From Oryza sativa Japonica Group (taxonomy: Eukaryota > Streptophyta > Magnoliopsida > Poales > Poaceae): a DNA stretch of 64,000 bases. Position numbers and translations under genes: made by a program. Numbering within the stretch: position 1 is the stretch's first letter; every line of letters begins with the position of its first letter. Positions 36,323 to 46,512 of the stretch are shown here, one piece after another. The notes below the pieces were generated by a model. That model worked only from the letters and a program-made list of their open reading frames with translations, had not been told where the DNA came from and did not search any database. The stretch is taken from NCBI RefSeq assembly GCF_034140825.1, contig NC_089037.1, forward strand, positions 841,501-905,500, written 5' to 3'.

Positions 36323-36644
36323 ATGATGATAGGCAGCAGAGAAGCAGAAGCCGTCATGCCTTACGGTTTTTCTTTTTTTTTTTCCCGGAATTGCTCTAAA
36401 ACTTCTGTAAGTTCTTTTCTCAAAACTTTTAGATTTGTAATTGTCGAATCGTCTCTAGATTTATATATATAAAGAAAAAAATTGCTAGAAGAAATTATCA
36501 CATATATCACATGTAAAATCTCGGTGCTAACCAACCAAACCATAATCAAAATATAAGTTTTATATAAGTTGTTACATATTGATAATGGCAATTAAAAAAA
36601 CACTTATGATGATAGGCAGCAGAGAAGCAGAAGCCGTCATGCCT
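36323..36644. repeat. Identical 39-bp direct repeats 283 bp apart
   Basis: Positions 36323-36361 and 36606-36644 are identical (starting ATGATGATAGGCAGCAGAGA), and similarity continues into a following T-rich stretch. They lie 530-850 bases upstream of the WDR44-like start codon. Confidence 0.9.
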
Positions 36645-37171
36645 CACAGTTTTTCTTCTCTTTTTCCTTCTTCTCCCATCGTTTTTTTTTTTGGTTTTAC
36701 GTCGTCCGATCCGTCCATTGCTCCATTGCTGACGACGAGCGAACCTCCATCCAAACGCTGTTCGCAACCGATCCCAGAGATCAAGGTCCCCATACATCCA
36801 CCACCACCACCACCACCATCCTCTTCCTCTTCCCTCTCTTGCCTCCTCCTTTTATTACTCTACTCATTTAGCTTTTGGTTGGTTGGTTCCCTTCTTGAGA
36901 CCCCAAAACCCAACTAGGAAGGACAAGGACACATCCCTCTCCCTCTTCCACCAAGAGAGATAGAGCCAAGAACCGGACGAGGTAGAAGAGATTGAGCCGC
37001 CACGGCAGTGGGAGCGCGCGCGCGAGTTCCCCGAGATCCGCGAGATCTCCGTCGCCGGCTCATGCCACTGGTCGGTTCTTGGGGCGGCGGCGGCGGCGGC
37101 GGGGGGTGGTGAGTCTGTGGCCGTTTCTTGCGGCGTGGTGAGGTGAGGGGAGGGAGAAAGAGAGGCTGCAC

Positions 37172-40100
37172 ATGTCCGTCATGGCGCGGCCCCGCTTCGA
37201 GGAGGATGACGAGGATGAGTTCTTTGACTCGAGGGAGGTCATGTCGCCGGCGTCCGTCTCTTCTCCGGCGAGCTCCGGGCGCTACGACGGGCCCATGCTC
37301 GAGGTGTGGGCCACCGACCCGTGCAGCGTCCATGAGCGCCGTCAGAGGTTCATCAAGTCCTTGGGCCTCTCGGATTCGAGCCCCTCCGCCGGCGGCGGCG
37401 GCGACCGGCCCGACGAGGAGCCGTGCTCGAGGTCCAGTGCCGCAGAAGAGATCCTCCCGTGCAGCCCCACCGTCGAGCTGGTCTCAGCCGTCCCCAGTTT
37501 TGCGTGCAGAGGCGAGGAGCCGGGAGCGTCAGGCGGCGGCGGCGGCGCGGAGGTGTTGGATTGTGTATTCAAGAACTTGGACGATGGTACAGTGTTTGTC
37601 GTCGACGAGATGGGAAAAGATGGGAGTTTCAGGAGCCTCAGGGACAGGCGATCCAACCGGACAGTTACTGCAGCGGAATTCGAACGGACCTACGGCTCGT
37701 CCCCATTCATCTGTGAGCTGATGCGGCGGGTGGATGATTCGGATGAGTCCTCTGCTGTGGAGAAGGCTCTGGTCAGGGGAAGGAGAAGGAGGAGGAGATT
37801 TGGATGGCTGCGCAGGCTCGGCATCCGTGGCTGCGTCGTCGATGTGGAGGAGGACGATGAGACGAATTCAACATCCTCGAGTTCTTGTCGGAGTTGCTCT
37901 GGGAAGGTTGATAGGGTCAAGGTGAGGCATTACAAGAAGAGGTCAAAGGAATTGTCCGCGGTGTACAGGGGCCAAGACATCAAGGCGCACGAAGGCGCAA
38001 TTGTGACCATGAAGTTTAGCTCTGATGGACAGTATCTGGCCACTGGAGGTGAGGATGGGGTTGTGCGTGTGTGGCGGGTGGTGGAGGGGGAGAGGCCCAA
38101 TGAACTTGACTTTGCCGAAGATGATCCTTCATGCGTGTTCTTCACAGTCAATGAAAACTCCGAATTGGCCCCTGTCAACTCCAGTGAAGGGAGTAAGAGC
38201 AAGCACTACAAGAACTCAAAGGTGTCGACAGATCCAGCCTGTGTTGTGATCCCTCATAGGACCTTTGCATTATCCCAGGAGCCTGTGCATGAATTCTATG
38301 GACATGATGATGCGATCTTGGATCTTTCATGGTCAAAAAATAGGGTTAGTTGTCATTGAACAAGGTTTTTCCATGTATCTGCAGTATCTTTTAATTGTCA
38401 CATGGTCATCTAACTTCACTCGCCTTCTTTTTGCAGGACTTACTTTCTTCATCCATGGATAAAACTGTACGATTGTGGCAGGTTGGGTGCAATAGTTGCC
38501 TGAAGGTTTTCTCCCATACTAACTACGGTAAACCCTTTCCCCCGCTAAGTACAAGATTTAGCACATACCTCTTCCCAGCGTCTGATGCCGACATTCTGAT
38601 TTTTGTCTATTATGCAGTAACATGTGTGCAGTTTCATCCTACCAGTGACAATTATTTTATCAGTGGTTGTATCGACGGATTGGTTCGCATTTGGGATGTT
38701 CGTAGATGCCAAGTCGTGGACTGGGCTGATACCAAAGAGATAATCACTGCAGTTTGTTACCGCCCTGATGGAAAGGTTTGTTCAACTGTTCTTTAAGTGT
38801 TTTTACCCAAGCGGCCATTTTCTGATTTTACTTAAATAGTTAAACATGTTTATTCTGCTGGCTTTATTCAGGCCGCAGTGGTTGGGACCATAACAGGGAA
38901 TTGTCGCCACTACGATGCATCAGGTAATCATGCAATCATGAGCACACTCTATGTATGGCGCTTGTTATTGGCAGGCTAATGATTTTGGAAATAGTAGCTT
39001 CAATGAATCAACATCCTTGTTTGTTAATAGGTCAATATCGTTTGCTTTCATGACGACATCCTAGATGTATATGCAAATTGCTAATGATAGAAATGTCTTG
39101 TTTTGTCCCTGGTATGAGAATAGAGACAGCAGAATTGTTGTTATCCTCTAATTGCTTCTTTTGATCCTGTCTAAACTGTATGTGTGTATAGATTGCAGTT
39201 TACTACATGATGGAAAGATAGGTCATTTTATGAGATGCTAGTGTTGCATTTATTTCCACCAAGTAGTACTGTCCACGAGACTTTTCTCCAGCTGGTTTTT
39301 ATGCTACGATTTTCTTAAAAAAAATTGATCTCTGCCAAACTATCTTTTTGACCAATCACTGGTTGGACTCATTTTGTCCTGATGAATCAACAAAACTATG
39401 TCATCAATGGAGATGATATAGGAACCTTTTTTTTTTTTTGCGGGGAGATGATATAGGAACTTAGGAAACGGTACTATTGCATTTTGGTGATGAACAGGCA
39501 ACATGTGCTAATATGCTATTTTCATAGCAAGGTCATGCATGTTGATGGTAGACAACAATTCTATTTTTCATTGGATAAGAACAGATAAGATTGAAATAGA
39601 AAAACATATATTTTCTTGGTTTATGTTTTGAAGCTAAGGTGCATATTCCTGTATTGGCTGCAGAAGTCAAGTGTACTACCCTTGTTTGGGTATGATGAAA
39701 GTATTGTTGGGGAAATTTAGGTCTATGATTCATGAGGTCCTTAATGGTTATAACCATTTCCTGCTTATAGATCTTGCAAAACACATAGCACTGGAAACTT
39801 GTTGCCTCATGCTTCAGTCAAGATTCAAATTAATGTTCCATACATCGGGAAACAGCAAGCCAGTAAATACGATATTCAAAAGTCTGTTGTAATAGTAGTT
39901 GATTTGTAACAGTAGCTTAAATCCGCTTTGTTTAATTCAGACCAGGAACTTTAACTTCTTTGACTTGTGTTCTTTTAAAACATTTTCAAGTATGCTCAAC
40001 GAAAATATGCTACTAGTATGTTTCTGATTCATTTGTTTTTTTCTAACTTTAATACTTTTTGCAGAAAATCACCTGGAGCTGGAATCTCAAGTCGCTCTCA

Positions 40101-40995
40101 ATGGAAGAAAGAAATCTCCACTTAAAAGAATAATCGGTTTCCAGGTACCTTTTCTTATATTGCATGTTCTAATCTATTTTTTTGTCACATTTAATTCTTA
40201 CAAAAGCAATTTTTCCTACATGCATTACCAGTACTGCCCATCTGATCCAAAGAAATTGATGGTAACATCTGGCGACTCGCAAGTCCGTATTCTTGATGGG
40301 CTTCACGTAATTTCCAACTACAAAGGTACTGACACCCTCTTCTAAGATCACTTTCAAAAGTATTTGTGACCCTTAGTTTACATGTCTATTTTCCATTCTC
40401 AGGACTGCGAAGTTCAAGTCAAGTTGCTGCATCATTCACACCAGATGGAGATCACATTATATCTGCTAGTGATGATTCCAGTATCTACATGTGGAACTAT
40501 GCAAACCAAATAGCTCCCGTCACAAACCATGTGAAGACTGTATGGTCAAATGAGCACTTTTCCTGCCATGATGTGGCCATTGCGATACCATGGAATGCCT
40601 CTCAGACAAGGAATTCTATTTCACTGGCTTGCAGTATCACTTCTTCACAGCAAGAAGTCTTGGATGAGTTCCACAATGAACATGATAGCTCATCATGTTC
40701 TCATACTGAGGATTCCCCTGATGGTGATAGTCTGTACCAATTACCATCTGGAAATTTCACTCTTAGCAGTGCCTTCTTTGCGGAATCTGCTCCAAGGGGA
40801 TCAGCGACATGGCCAGAGGAGCAGTTGCCATCAAATTCGACAACACAGTCTACCTTGAGGAAATCTCAGTACAAGTTCCTGAAGGCTTCTTGCCAGAATG
40901 CTGCTACGCACGCCTGGGGCCAGGTAATAGTGGCTGCAGGCTGGGATGGCTACATCAGATCCTTCCAGAACTATGGCTTACCTGTGCAAGTGTGA
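37172..40995 (+). CDS. WD40-repeat protein, WDR44-like
   Basis: Seven exons (37172-38344, 38437-38527, 38618-38775, 38872-38923, 40065-40144, 40232-40325, 40403-40995) give 746 residues. The N-terminal 260 residues are acidic and Ser-rich (FEEDDEDEFFDSREVM) with a basic run RGRRRRRRFGWLRRL near 210-225. WD40 blades start at about residue 270 (AHEGAIVTMKFSSDGQYLAT through GVVRVW), followed by GHDDAILDLSWSKN, MDKTVRLWQVG, VTCVQFHPTSDNYFISGCID and a C-terminal blade TPDGDHIISASDDSSIYMWN. The layout matches plant relatives of mammalian WDR44, a Rab11 effector. The plant function is not established and a trafficking role is only inferred. A second in-frame ATG follows three codons later. Intron 4 (38924-40064) holds a minute T-run insertion with a 17-bp target duplication. 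Confidence 0.9.
39409..39460. repeat. Micro-insertion flanked by 17-bp target duplication
   Basis: GGAGATGATATAGGAAC occurs at 39409-39425 and 39444-39460. The 18 bases between are C, 13 T and GCGG. It lies in intron 4 of the WDR44-like gene. Confidence 0.85.
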
Positions 40996-42580
40996 CATGG
41001 TACTAGACATGCATCATTTACCATTGATAGTCCAAGGCAAAAGCTTGGGTATGCCTTGAGAAGTCTGGCTGGCCCTGACGCCCGTCCTGATTCATTATTT
41101 CAGCACAAAGCGTCACATGGCTGGTGCGTGAGCTGAATTGCTTGTGGACCAGAAGTTGTATGTAGTCTGAGTGGTCCTTCAAGATCTTGACAGCGTCAAC
41201 ACATCGTAGCAGGCCCGCGGAAGATGAATCGCCTCGCAGAATTATGCAAAGGCATGTGGGGATTTAGGCAGCAACACGTTGGTGTTCTTTCTTTCTTTCT
41301 CTTCTTTGTTTTGGCTCCTGTTAGGGCCATCCGTAAATATATATAGGAGACATACATATTTTTGCCGAGTTGAAACTTCCCTCGCCCGAACCGGATAGTC
41401 GATGGACAATGGGCAAGTGGAGAGCTAGAAATCACTGTTGGATAGGGGGGAAAAATTCAGAGTGGTGGGGGTGCACATACTACTGGATTCGTTTCATTTG
41501 TTCACATTTCATGATTCATAGCCTGGCTGAGTCTATGATGGACATTGATACTGGAGTTGTATGTGTTGGGATGGATCATGGATGGAACCCTGTGGTTGTG
41601 GTTGGACATGGTCAGGTGGGTGTGGCCTGTGGGGGACCTTTGTGCAGGCAGAGGGCAGGCCTTTCTGGATAGGGATGGTGCAGTTGGTTCTGATGGGTTT
41701 CCTAACTCCAGGGGCCAGGCCTTTGGGTATGGGACTATACTATCACTCATTGCTGCTGTTAATGCCTTTGTTTAAAAGCTGGGTCCATGTCCATGCTCAG
41801 ATCTTGGCCTTTTATCTCCTGCTTGCACTGTCACGTCCCTTTTCTTCCAGATCCCTCCCCAAGTCCTTCCTATTGAGGTGATATTCCCAGGAAGGTGAAA
41901 TTGCCATTACAGGTTTACACTTATTCTTTGCAGTTTACTGGTCTTGTTTGTTTCAAGAACCATTGCCCAGCAGTCACAGAAATAATCTTAGTACTACCGT
42001 CCATACGAATCTTTTCAAGGTTTTTTTTAGTACTCTTATCTCTTTTCATCAAAGATCTCTGCAGTAAAACGATGGCATCAAAAGTACAGCCATGGATGGG
42101 ACAAGCTCAGCGATGGCTGGTTCTGCCGTTACAAGTACTCTCCCCCCGTTCCTGTCTGGCCATCTTGTACTAGTAGCAATGGGCATAGCAGCGGAGTACA
42201 ACTACACTCCTCCAGTATCGTTGTTCAAAAAATGCAGGTGCCAGGACGACTGAGATCCTGACAGGGCTGCCCAGTGGATGATGGTGCCCATGCCATGCCA
42301 TGCTCTGCAGCAGCAAGGTGATGAAATGGAATCATCAGCCTGGATGCTGCCTTGCCTCATTTTATGCAACAGTGGATGTTATTTTTTCGGTGCCAGTCCA
42401 GTCTGGTCAAGGAGTAAAGATCATCAAGCCAAGCCCCCCTGAGGACAATGGCTCTCTGGTCCATCACCTCACCTGCTGTAATTTCAGAAATGCACTGCTC
42501 ATTCCGTCCAAAAAAACAACTTAGAAGTGGATATGACATCTTCCTTTTATTTAGATTTATTGCACTACAATGGATATGTC
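40996..42580. other. 3' flank of the WDR44-like gene
   Basis: Probably 3' untranslated sequence for the first 300-400 bases. The remainder holds no recognisable gene or repeat. Confidence 0.35.
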
Positions 42581-43181
42581 GACTTTTTTTTAGGGACAGA
42601 GAGAGTACACGCTCACCCGTAGCACAGTTACACCCCTCCTCCCTACAGATGGCCGAGGAGTAGTAGGGAGGAGGCAGTGTTTTAGGCAGGCTAGCAGTCA
42701 CCGCAGAATGCGACGCCGGTGCTCTCATCTCATCTCTCCCTCTGCACTGCAGAGAGTACCTGTCTCTCTTAGGTTGACTTTTTTTTAAGGAACAGAGGGA
42801 GTACACACTCACTCGTAGCACGGTCATACCCCTCCTCCCTACAGATGGCCAAGGAGTAGTAGGGAGGACAGGGTTCGACTTACCGCCGGTAACCGCGCGG
42901 TTACCGTGGGGGTACGGTAATATAAATACTACGGTAACCTCCTTAAATTCAAATAAATTTAAAAAATAATTTGAATTTTTGATAAATTTTGCACGGTTTT
43001 ATACGGTTTTTCACGGTTACCGCGGTTACCGTGTGGTAACCGTGCTTGCCGCCGGGGCGCGGTAACCCCGGCCCCAGCGGTTTGGAAAACCTTGGGAGAA
43101 GGCAGCGTTTCAGGCAGTCCAGCGGTCACCGCAGAATACGACGCCGGTGCTCTCATCTCATGTCTCCCTCTGCATATGGCT
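42581..43181. repeat. Tandem duplication with one copy interrupted by a transposon
   Basis: Copy 1 spans 42581-42775. Copy 2 starts at 42776 with the same GACTTTTTTTTA-type beginning, runs to 42868, is interrupted, and resumes at 43101-43181 (GGCAGCGTTTCAGGCAG against GGCAGTGTTTTAGGCAG in copy 1). The shared tail includes CGACGCCGGTGCTCTCATCT. Confidence 0.85.
42869..43093. mobile_element. MITE rich in GGTAACCG inverted repeats, 225 bp
   Basis: The element begins CAGGGTTCGACTTACCGCCG and ends GCGGTTTGGAAAACCTT, which pair as imperfect inverted ends. The flanks GGGAGGA (42862-42868) and GGGAGAA (43094-43100) are a 7-bp duplication with one mismatch. The empty site is visible in copy 1 of the surrounding tandem duplication (GGGAGGAGGCAG). 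The interior has many GGTTACCG / CGGTAACC pairs. The superfamily is uncertain. Confidence 0.75.
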
Positions 43182-43662
43182 GCATATGCCAAGATGGACA
43201 CTTGTTGCTCTCCAGGCCTGGCCACCGCTGCCTTCAGGCTGCAGCCGTGGTGTATGTCATTCGTCCGATGGGCCGCCGCGCGATTGACATGCAAACTGCG
43301 AGTCTTTTGGCCTCGTGAACTTGTCATTTTGATCACCCGTACTCGTATCATCATATACTGTGCTGGTACTACATTGTTGCTACTGCTGGCTGCTGCGAGT
43401 TGCATTTCGCTAGTGCTAGCTGCTGTACAAATTGTGGCGGCAACAAACCGCGCAGCCTGTACGGCAACAGGCGGTCGTGCTCGTGCATGCATCGCCTTCC
43501 TCTCTGGTCTCATCTGCTCAACGCTGAAGCTTGATCTACTGTTCTATTACATTTGCAGTGCTGTTTGGCTGCATTCGAATAGGATCCGATTATCAAGGCA
43601 AGCTTCTTTGATTGTCTCCTCTGCTGCATGACAAGCTAGTGACAAATCGTCCGTTATATATA
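43182..43662. other. Intergenic, nothing recognised
   Basis: A long open frame on the plus strand (43092-43631) runs from the duplicated copy into this stretch. It starts inside repeat sequence and resembles no family I know, so it is not called a gene. Confidence 0.35.
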
Positions 43663-43900
43663 CTCCCCTCCATTTCAAAATGTTTGACACCGTTGATTTT
43701 TTTAAGTATGTATTTGACCATTCGTTTTATTCAAAAAATTTAAGTAATTATTTATTCTTTTCATATCATTTGATTCTTTGTTAAATATACTTTTATATAC
43801 ACATATAGTTTTACATATTTCACAAATTTTTTTAAATAAGATGAACGGTCAAACATGTGCTAAAAATTCAACGGTGTCAAACATTTTGAAACGGAGGCAG
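43663..43900. mobile_element. Stowaway MITE, 238 bp
   Basis: The ends CTCCCCTCCATTTCAAAATG and CATTTTGAAACGGAGGCAG are flanked by TA (43661-43662, 43901-43902). The internal inverted arms TTTGACACCGTTGA / CAACGGTGTCAAA extend the terminal pairing. Confidence 0.85.
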
Positions 43901-44120
43901 TATATTCAGTCAGTGGTTTCATGAGTGCGCTAAATAGGGCTCGGTTACTATCGTGCGTCGTCTTCTTGCAAACAATTTACAGCAATAGATATCTGTATCA
44001 GGGTAACAAGGGGACATTGTGAATCAATATTATCACCATTCCCCTTTCTGCAGGAATCCAACAGAAGGCAACGCGTTGCCTTCTGTCGGATATAATCAAA
44101 GCTTTAAAGGTGTCATGCAT

Positions 44121-44407
44121 TGTTTAGTTCGTGAAAAAAAAAATTTAGGTGTTATATTGGACATTTGACCGGATGTCGGAAGGGGTTTTCGGACACGAAT
44201 GAAAAAACTAATTTCATAACTTGCCTGGAAATCGCAAGACGAATCTTTTAAGCCTAATTAATCCGTCATTAGCACATGTGGATTACTGTAGCACTTATAG
44301 CTAATCATGGACTAATTAGGCTCAAAAAGATGCGTCTCACAATTTCCCCCTTAACTGTCCAAAGATTCGATGTGTCATTTTTTGGAAAAAAAAAAGGAAC
44401 CGAGCCT
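44121..44407. mobile_element. MITE, same family as 4864-5200
   Basis: The interior shares CCTAATTAATCCGTCATTAG and the GACGAATCTTTTAAGCC-type core with the copies at 4.9 and 60.1 kb. The ends (TGTTTAGTTCGTG and GGAACCGAGCC) are degenerate and the target duplication is unclear. Confidence 0.55.
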
Positions 44408-44454
44408 ATGTATACCATCAGTTATATACGATGATACGGTTATGAGATGATTTA

Positions 44455-44683
44455 GGTCCTGTTTGGGGGAGCTTGAGATTCTAAGAAGCTGCTGCTGAGA
44501 AGCTACCTGGTGAGAATCTGAAAAAGCTGAGAAACCTAGCTTCTGGCTTCTAGTTCATTTTACAGATTCTACAACTACATATTTTCAGAATCTGAGTAAA
44601 TAGCTGGACTGTTTGGGGGAGTTTCTGCCAACTGAAGATTCTAGGAGAAGCTGCAGCTGTTAGAAACTCCCCCAAACAGACCC
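44455..44683. mobile_element. Tourist-like MITE with CTGTTTGGGGGAG ends, 229 bp
   Basis: The ends GGTCCTGTTTGGGGGAG and CTCCCCCAAACAGACCC are flanked by TTA on both sides (44452-44454, 44684-44686). It lies about 270 bases upstream of the PPOX2 start codon. Confidence 0.85.
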
Positions 44684-44953
44684 TTAACGAGTGGGTAAAC
44701 GCTATACATAGCCCGTAGCCCCACTGTTTCAGTCACTGACGTGTAAGCCCATGTTAAAATTCATCTCCTAGCCCGTTTCGTCCCACTGACCAAGTGGGAC
44801 CCACAGGAGATCGTTTCGGCAAATCTGGTCCGTTGATCTGCACACGCCTCCCACCAACATCGGCAAAGCAGAGCATCCCCGCGTGGCGCTAGCGAGACCG
44901 CGTGCGCGGAGGCCGGAGGGGGAGAGGACGAGAGGCGGCGGGCGGCGGAGTAG

Positions 44954-46512
44954 ATGGCCGGCGGTGGCGCCGCCGCGTCGGCGCTCTCGACCCCATGGAG
45001 GTCGCTGCTGCAGCGAGCGTTGGACGGCAATGCCCACTTGAAGCACTCCACCTTCTTCCAACTCGTACGCTCCCTCCCGATCCGCTTGTTCCCCAATCTA
45101 TCGTTTTGAGGAAATCGAGTGAAACGATCTTGGTTTCAGGCCACGGTGGGTGGCGGCGGCAGGCCGGCGAATCGCACCGTCGTATTCAGGTGTCCGCGGG
45201 CGTTGCTCCCCTCAAATTTTGTTTTATTTTGCACTGGTTTTGACCCGGGAAATTTTTGGTCATGTTAGGGGGTTCCAGGAGCAATCTGATAAGATTCAGA
45301 TTAATACGGATGCACGAAGCAATAAGGTGTGCTGCTAATTCATGTGCTTGTGAAATTCGTATCTACAATGTATTGCTGCAGGAGTGTTCCCGCTCACTGA
45401 TGATCTCCTTGGATGTCTCGATGTGAGTTGTGCTTTGAACAGATTGGTGAGATCAGGAATTGCTCCTTTGGTGAGGTATGATATAGAGATTTGGGACGGA
45501 TGGAGTAGGGTTCACGAATCACGAAAGAACAATTGCATTATTACAACTGCGAAATGACTACAGATGAATTTCTAACTTTGTTTGCCTTGCAGATATGTTG
45601 GTACTTTACTGACACTTGGGAACAATTCCGTATCAGCGGATTCATAGATGTGATTGATGGTTCAAACCCCGAACCTGTCAAGCTACAGGTTAGAACCAGT
45701 ATAGCATACTGCCTTAGTGCTCTGATCTAGTAGTGGTCTGTATAGTGGAAATGCCAAATGTCCTAGAGACAGAAGCATAACTGTAGTGCACACGTTTGGT
45801 TGTGCAACATATAGTATTTTGTTCTTTTGCGCTGTATGGCTGAATAAATGAATGATTTGTGATATTTATTCGATGGTACAAACAAATGAATTAACTGTTA
45901 TAAAGTTGGAAAAGTGATTTAAATCGGTATTCTAAGAAATTCACATATAGAGAGTTTTTGAGAAAAATGCACCGTTTAGGAGTTTAGGAAGCGTGCCCGT
46001 TAATCCATTCATCCATTAAGCAGAAGAGAACAGTCCTTGAGGTTTATTCATCTCAGAAGTGTTACTGTGTTTTCTCTTTCTACTTTCATTGATTCATTTA
46101 AAATCGGTTGCCATTTCTATACACAGCTGAGAGAGAGAGCTTGGTTTGGAAGCTCAGTAAAATCGAGATTGCAGTACTTGGGACCATGCCCAGGTCTTCC
46201 TATTCCGGATGATGATCTCATTAAGGATGCTCATCTTGATCCATCAGCTGGTCCAGTAGATGCCTTTTGCCTTCTGGTTCTTGATCCAGAAAAGGTAGGT
46301 AGCTATTTTCGACTTTTTGCTGGATCTAGAAAGATGTTGATGTTTGCTCATGCTTTCTTAGTGCTATTTGTCAGCAATCCTTTGATCCTGCAATTGTTAT
46401 ACTGTACTTAGGTCGATTATTTGAACTTGAAAAGCAATCAAAGGTTAATGTTCACAAGAAACCAGAAGGGAGATGGGACCAACAGTTGGATGGCCGAAAA
46501 AATTAGCCCATG
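44954..46512 (+). CDS. PPOX2: Pyridoxine/pyridoxamine 5'-phosphate oxidase 2, apparent 3' frameshift
   Basis: Seven exons (44954-45064, 45140-45189, 45269-45326, 45443-45475, 45593-45688, 46127-46294, 46412 onward) match plant PPOX2 (Arabidopsis At2g46580 from memory): STPWRSLLQRALDGNAHLKH, ATVGGGGRPANRTVVFRGF, CWYFTDTWEQFRISGFIDVI and DPSAGPVDAFCLLVLDPEK. The family is FMN-dependent and acts in vitamin B6 salvage. Exon 4 is only 33 bases. In exon 7 VDYLNLKSNQ is followed, as the sequence stands, by Gly and TAA at 46445-46447, giving a 183-residue product. The expected family ending (LMFTRNQKGDGTNSWMAEKI, then SP and a stop at 46512) continues in another frame, as if one base were missing near 46439-46442. 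It could be a real truncation or a sequencing error. The remaining gene has no other defect, suggesting a recent or technical change. Confidence 0.85.

Noticed and set aside
43092-43631. 179-codon plus-strand frame
   Set aside because: Starts inside duplicated repeat sequence and matches nothing known to me; kept only as a note.
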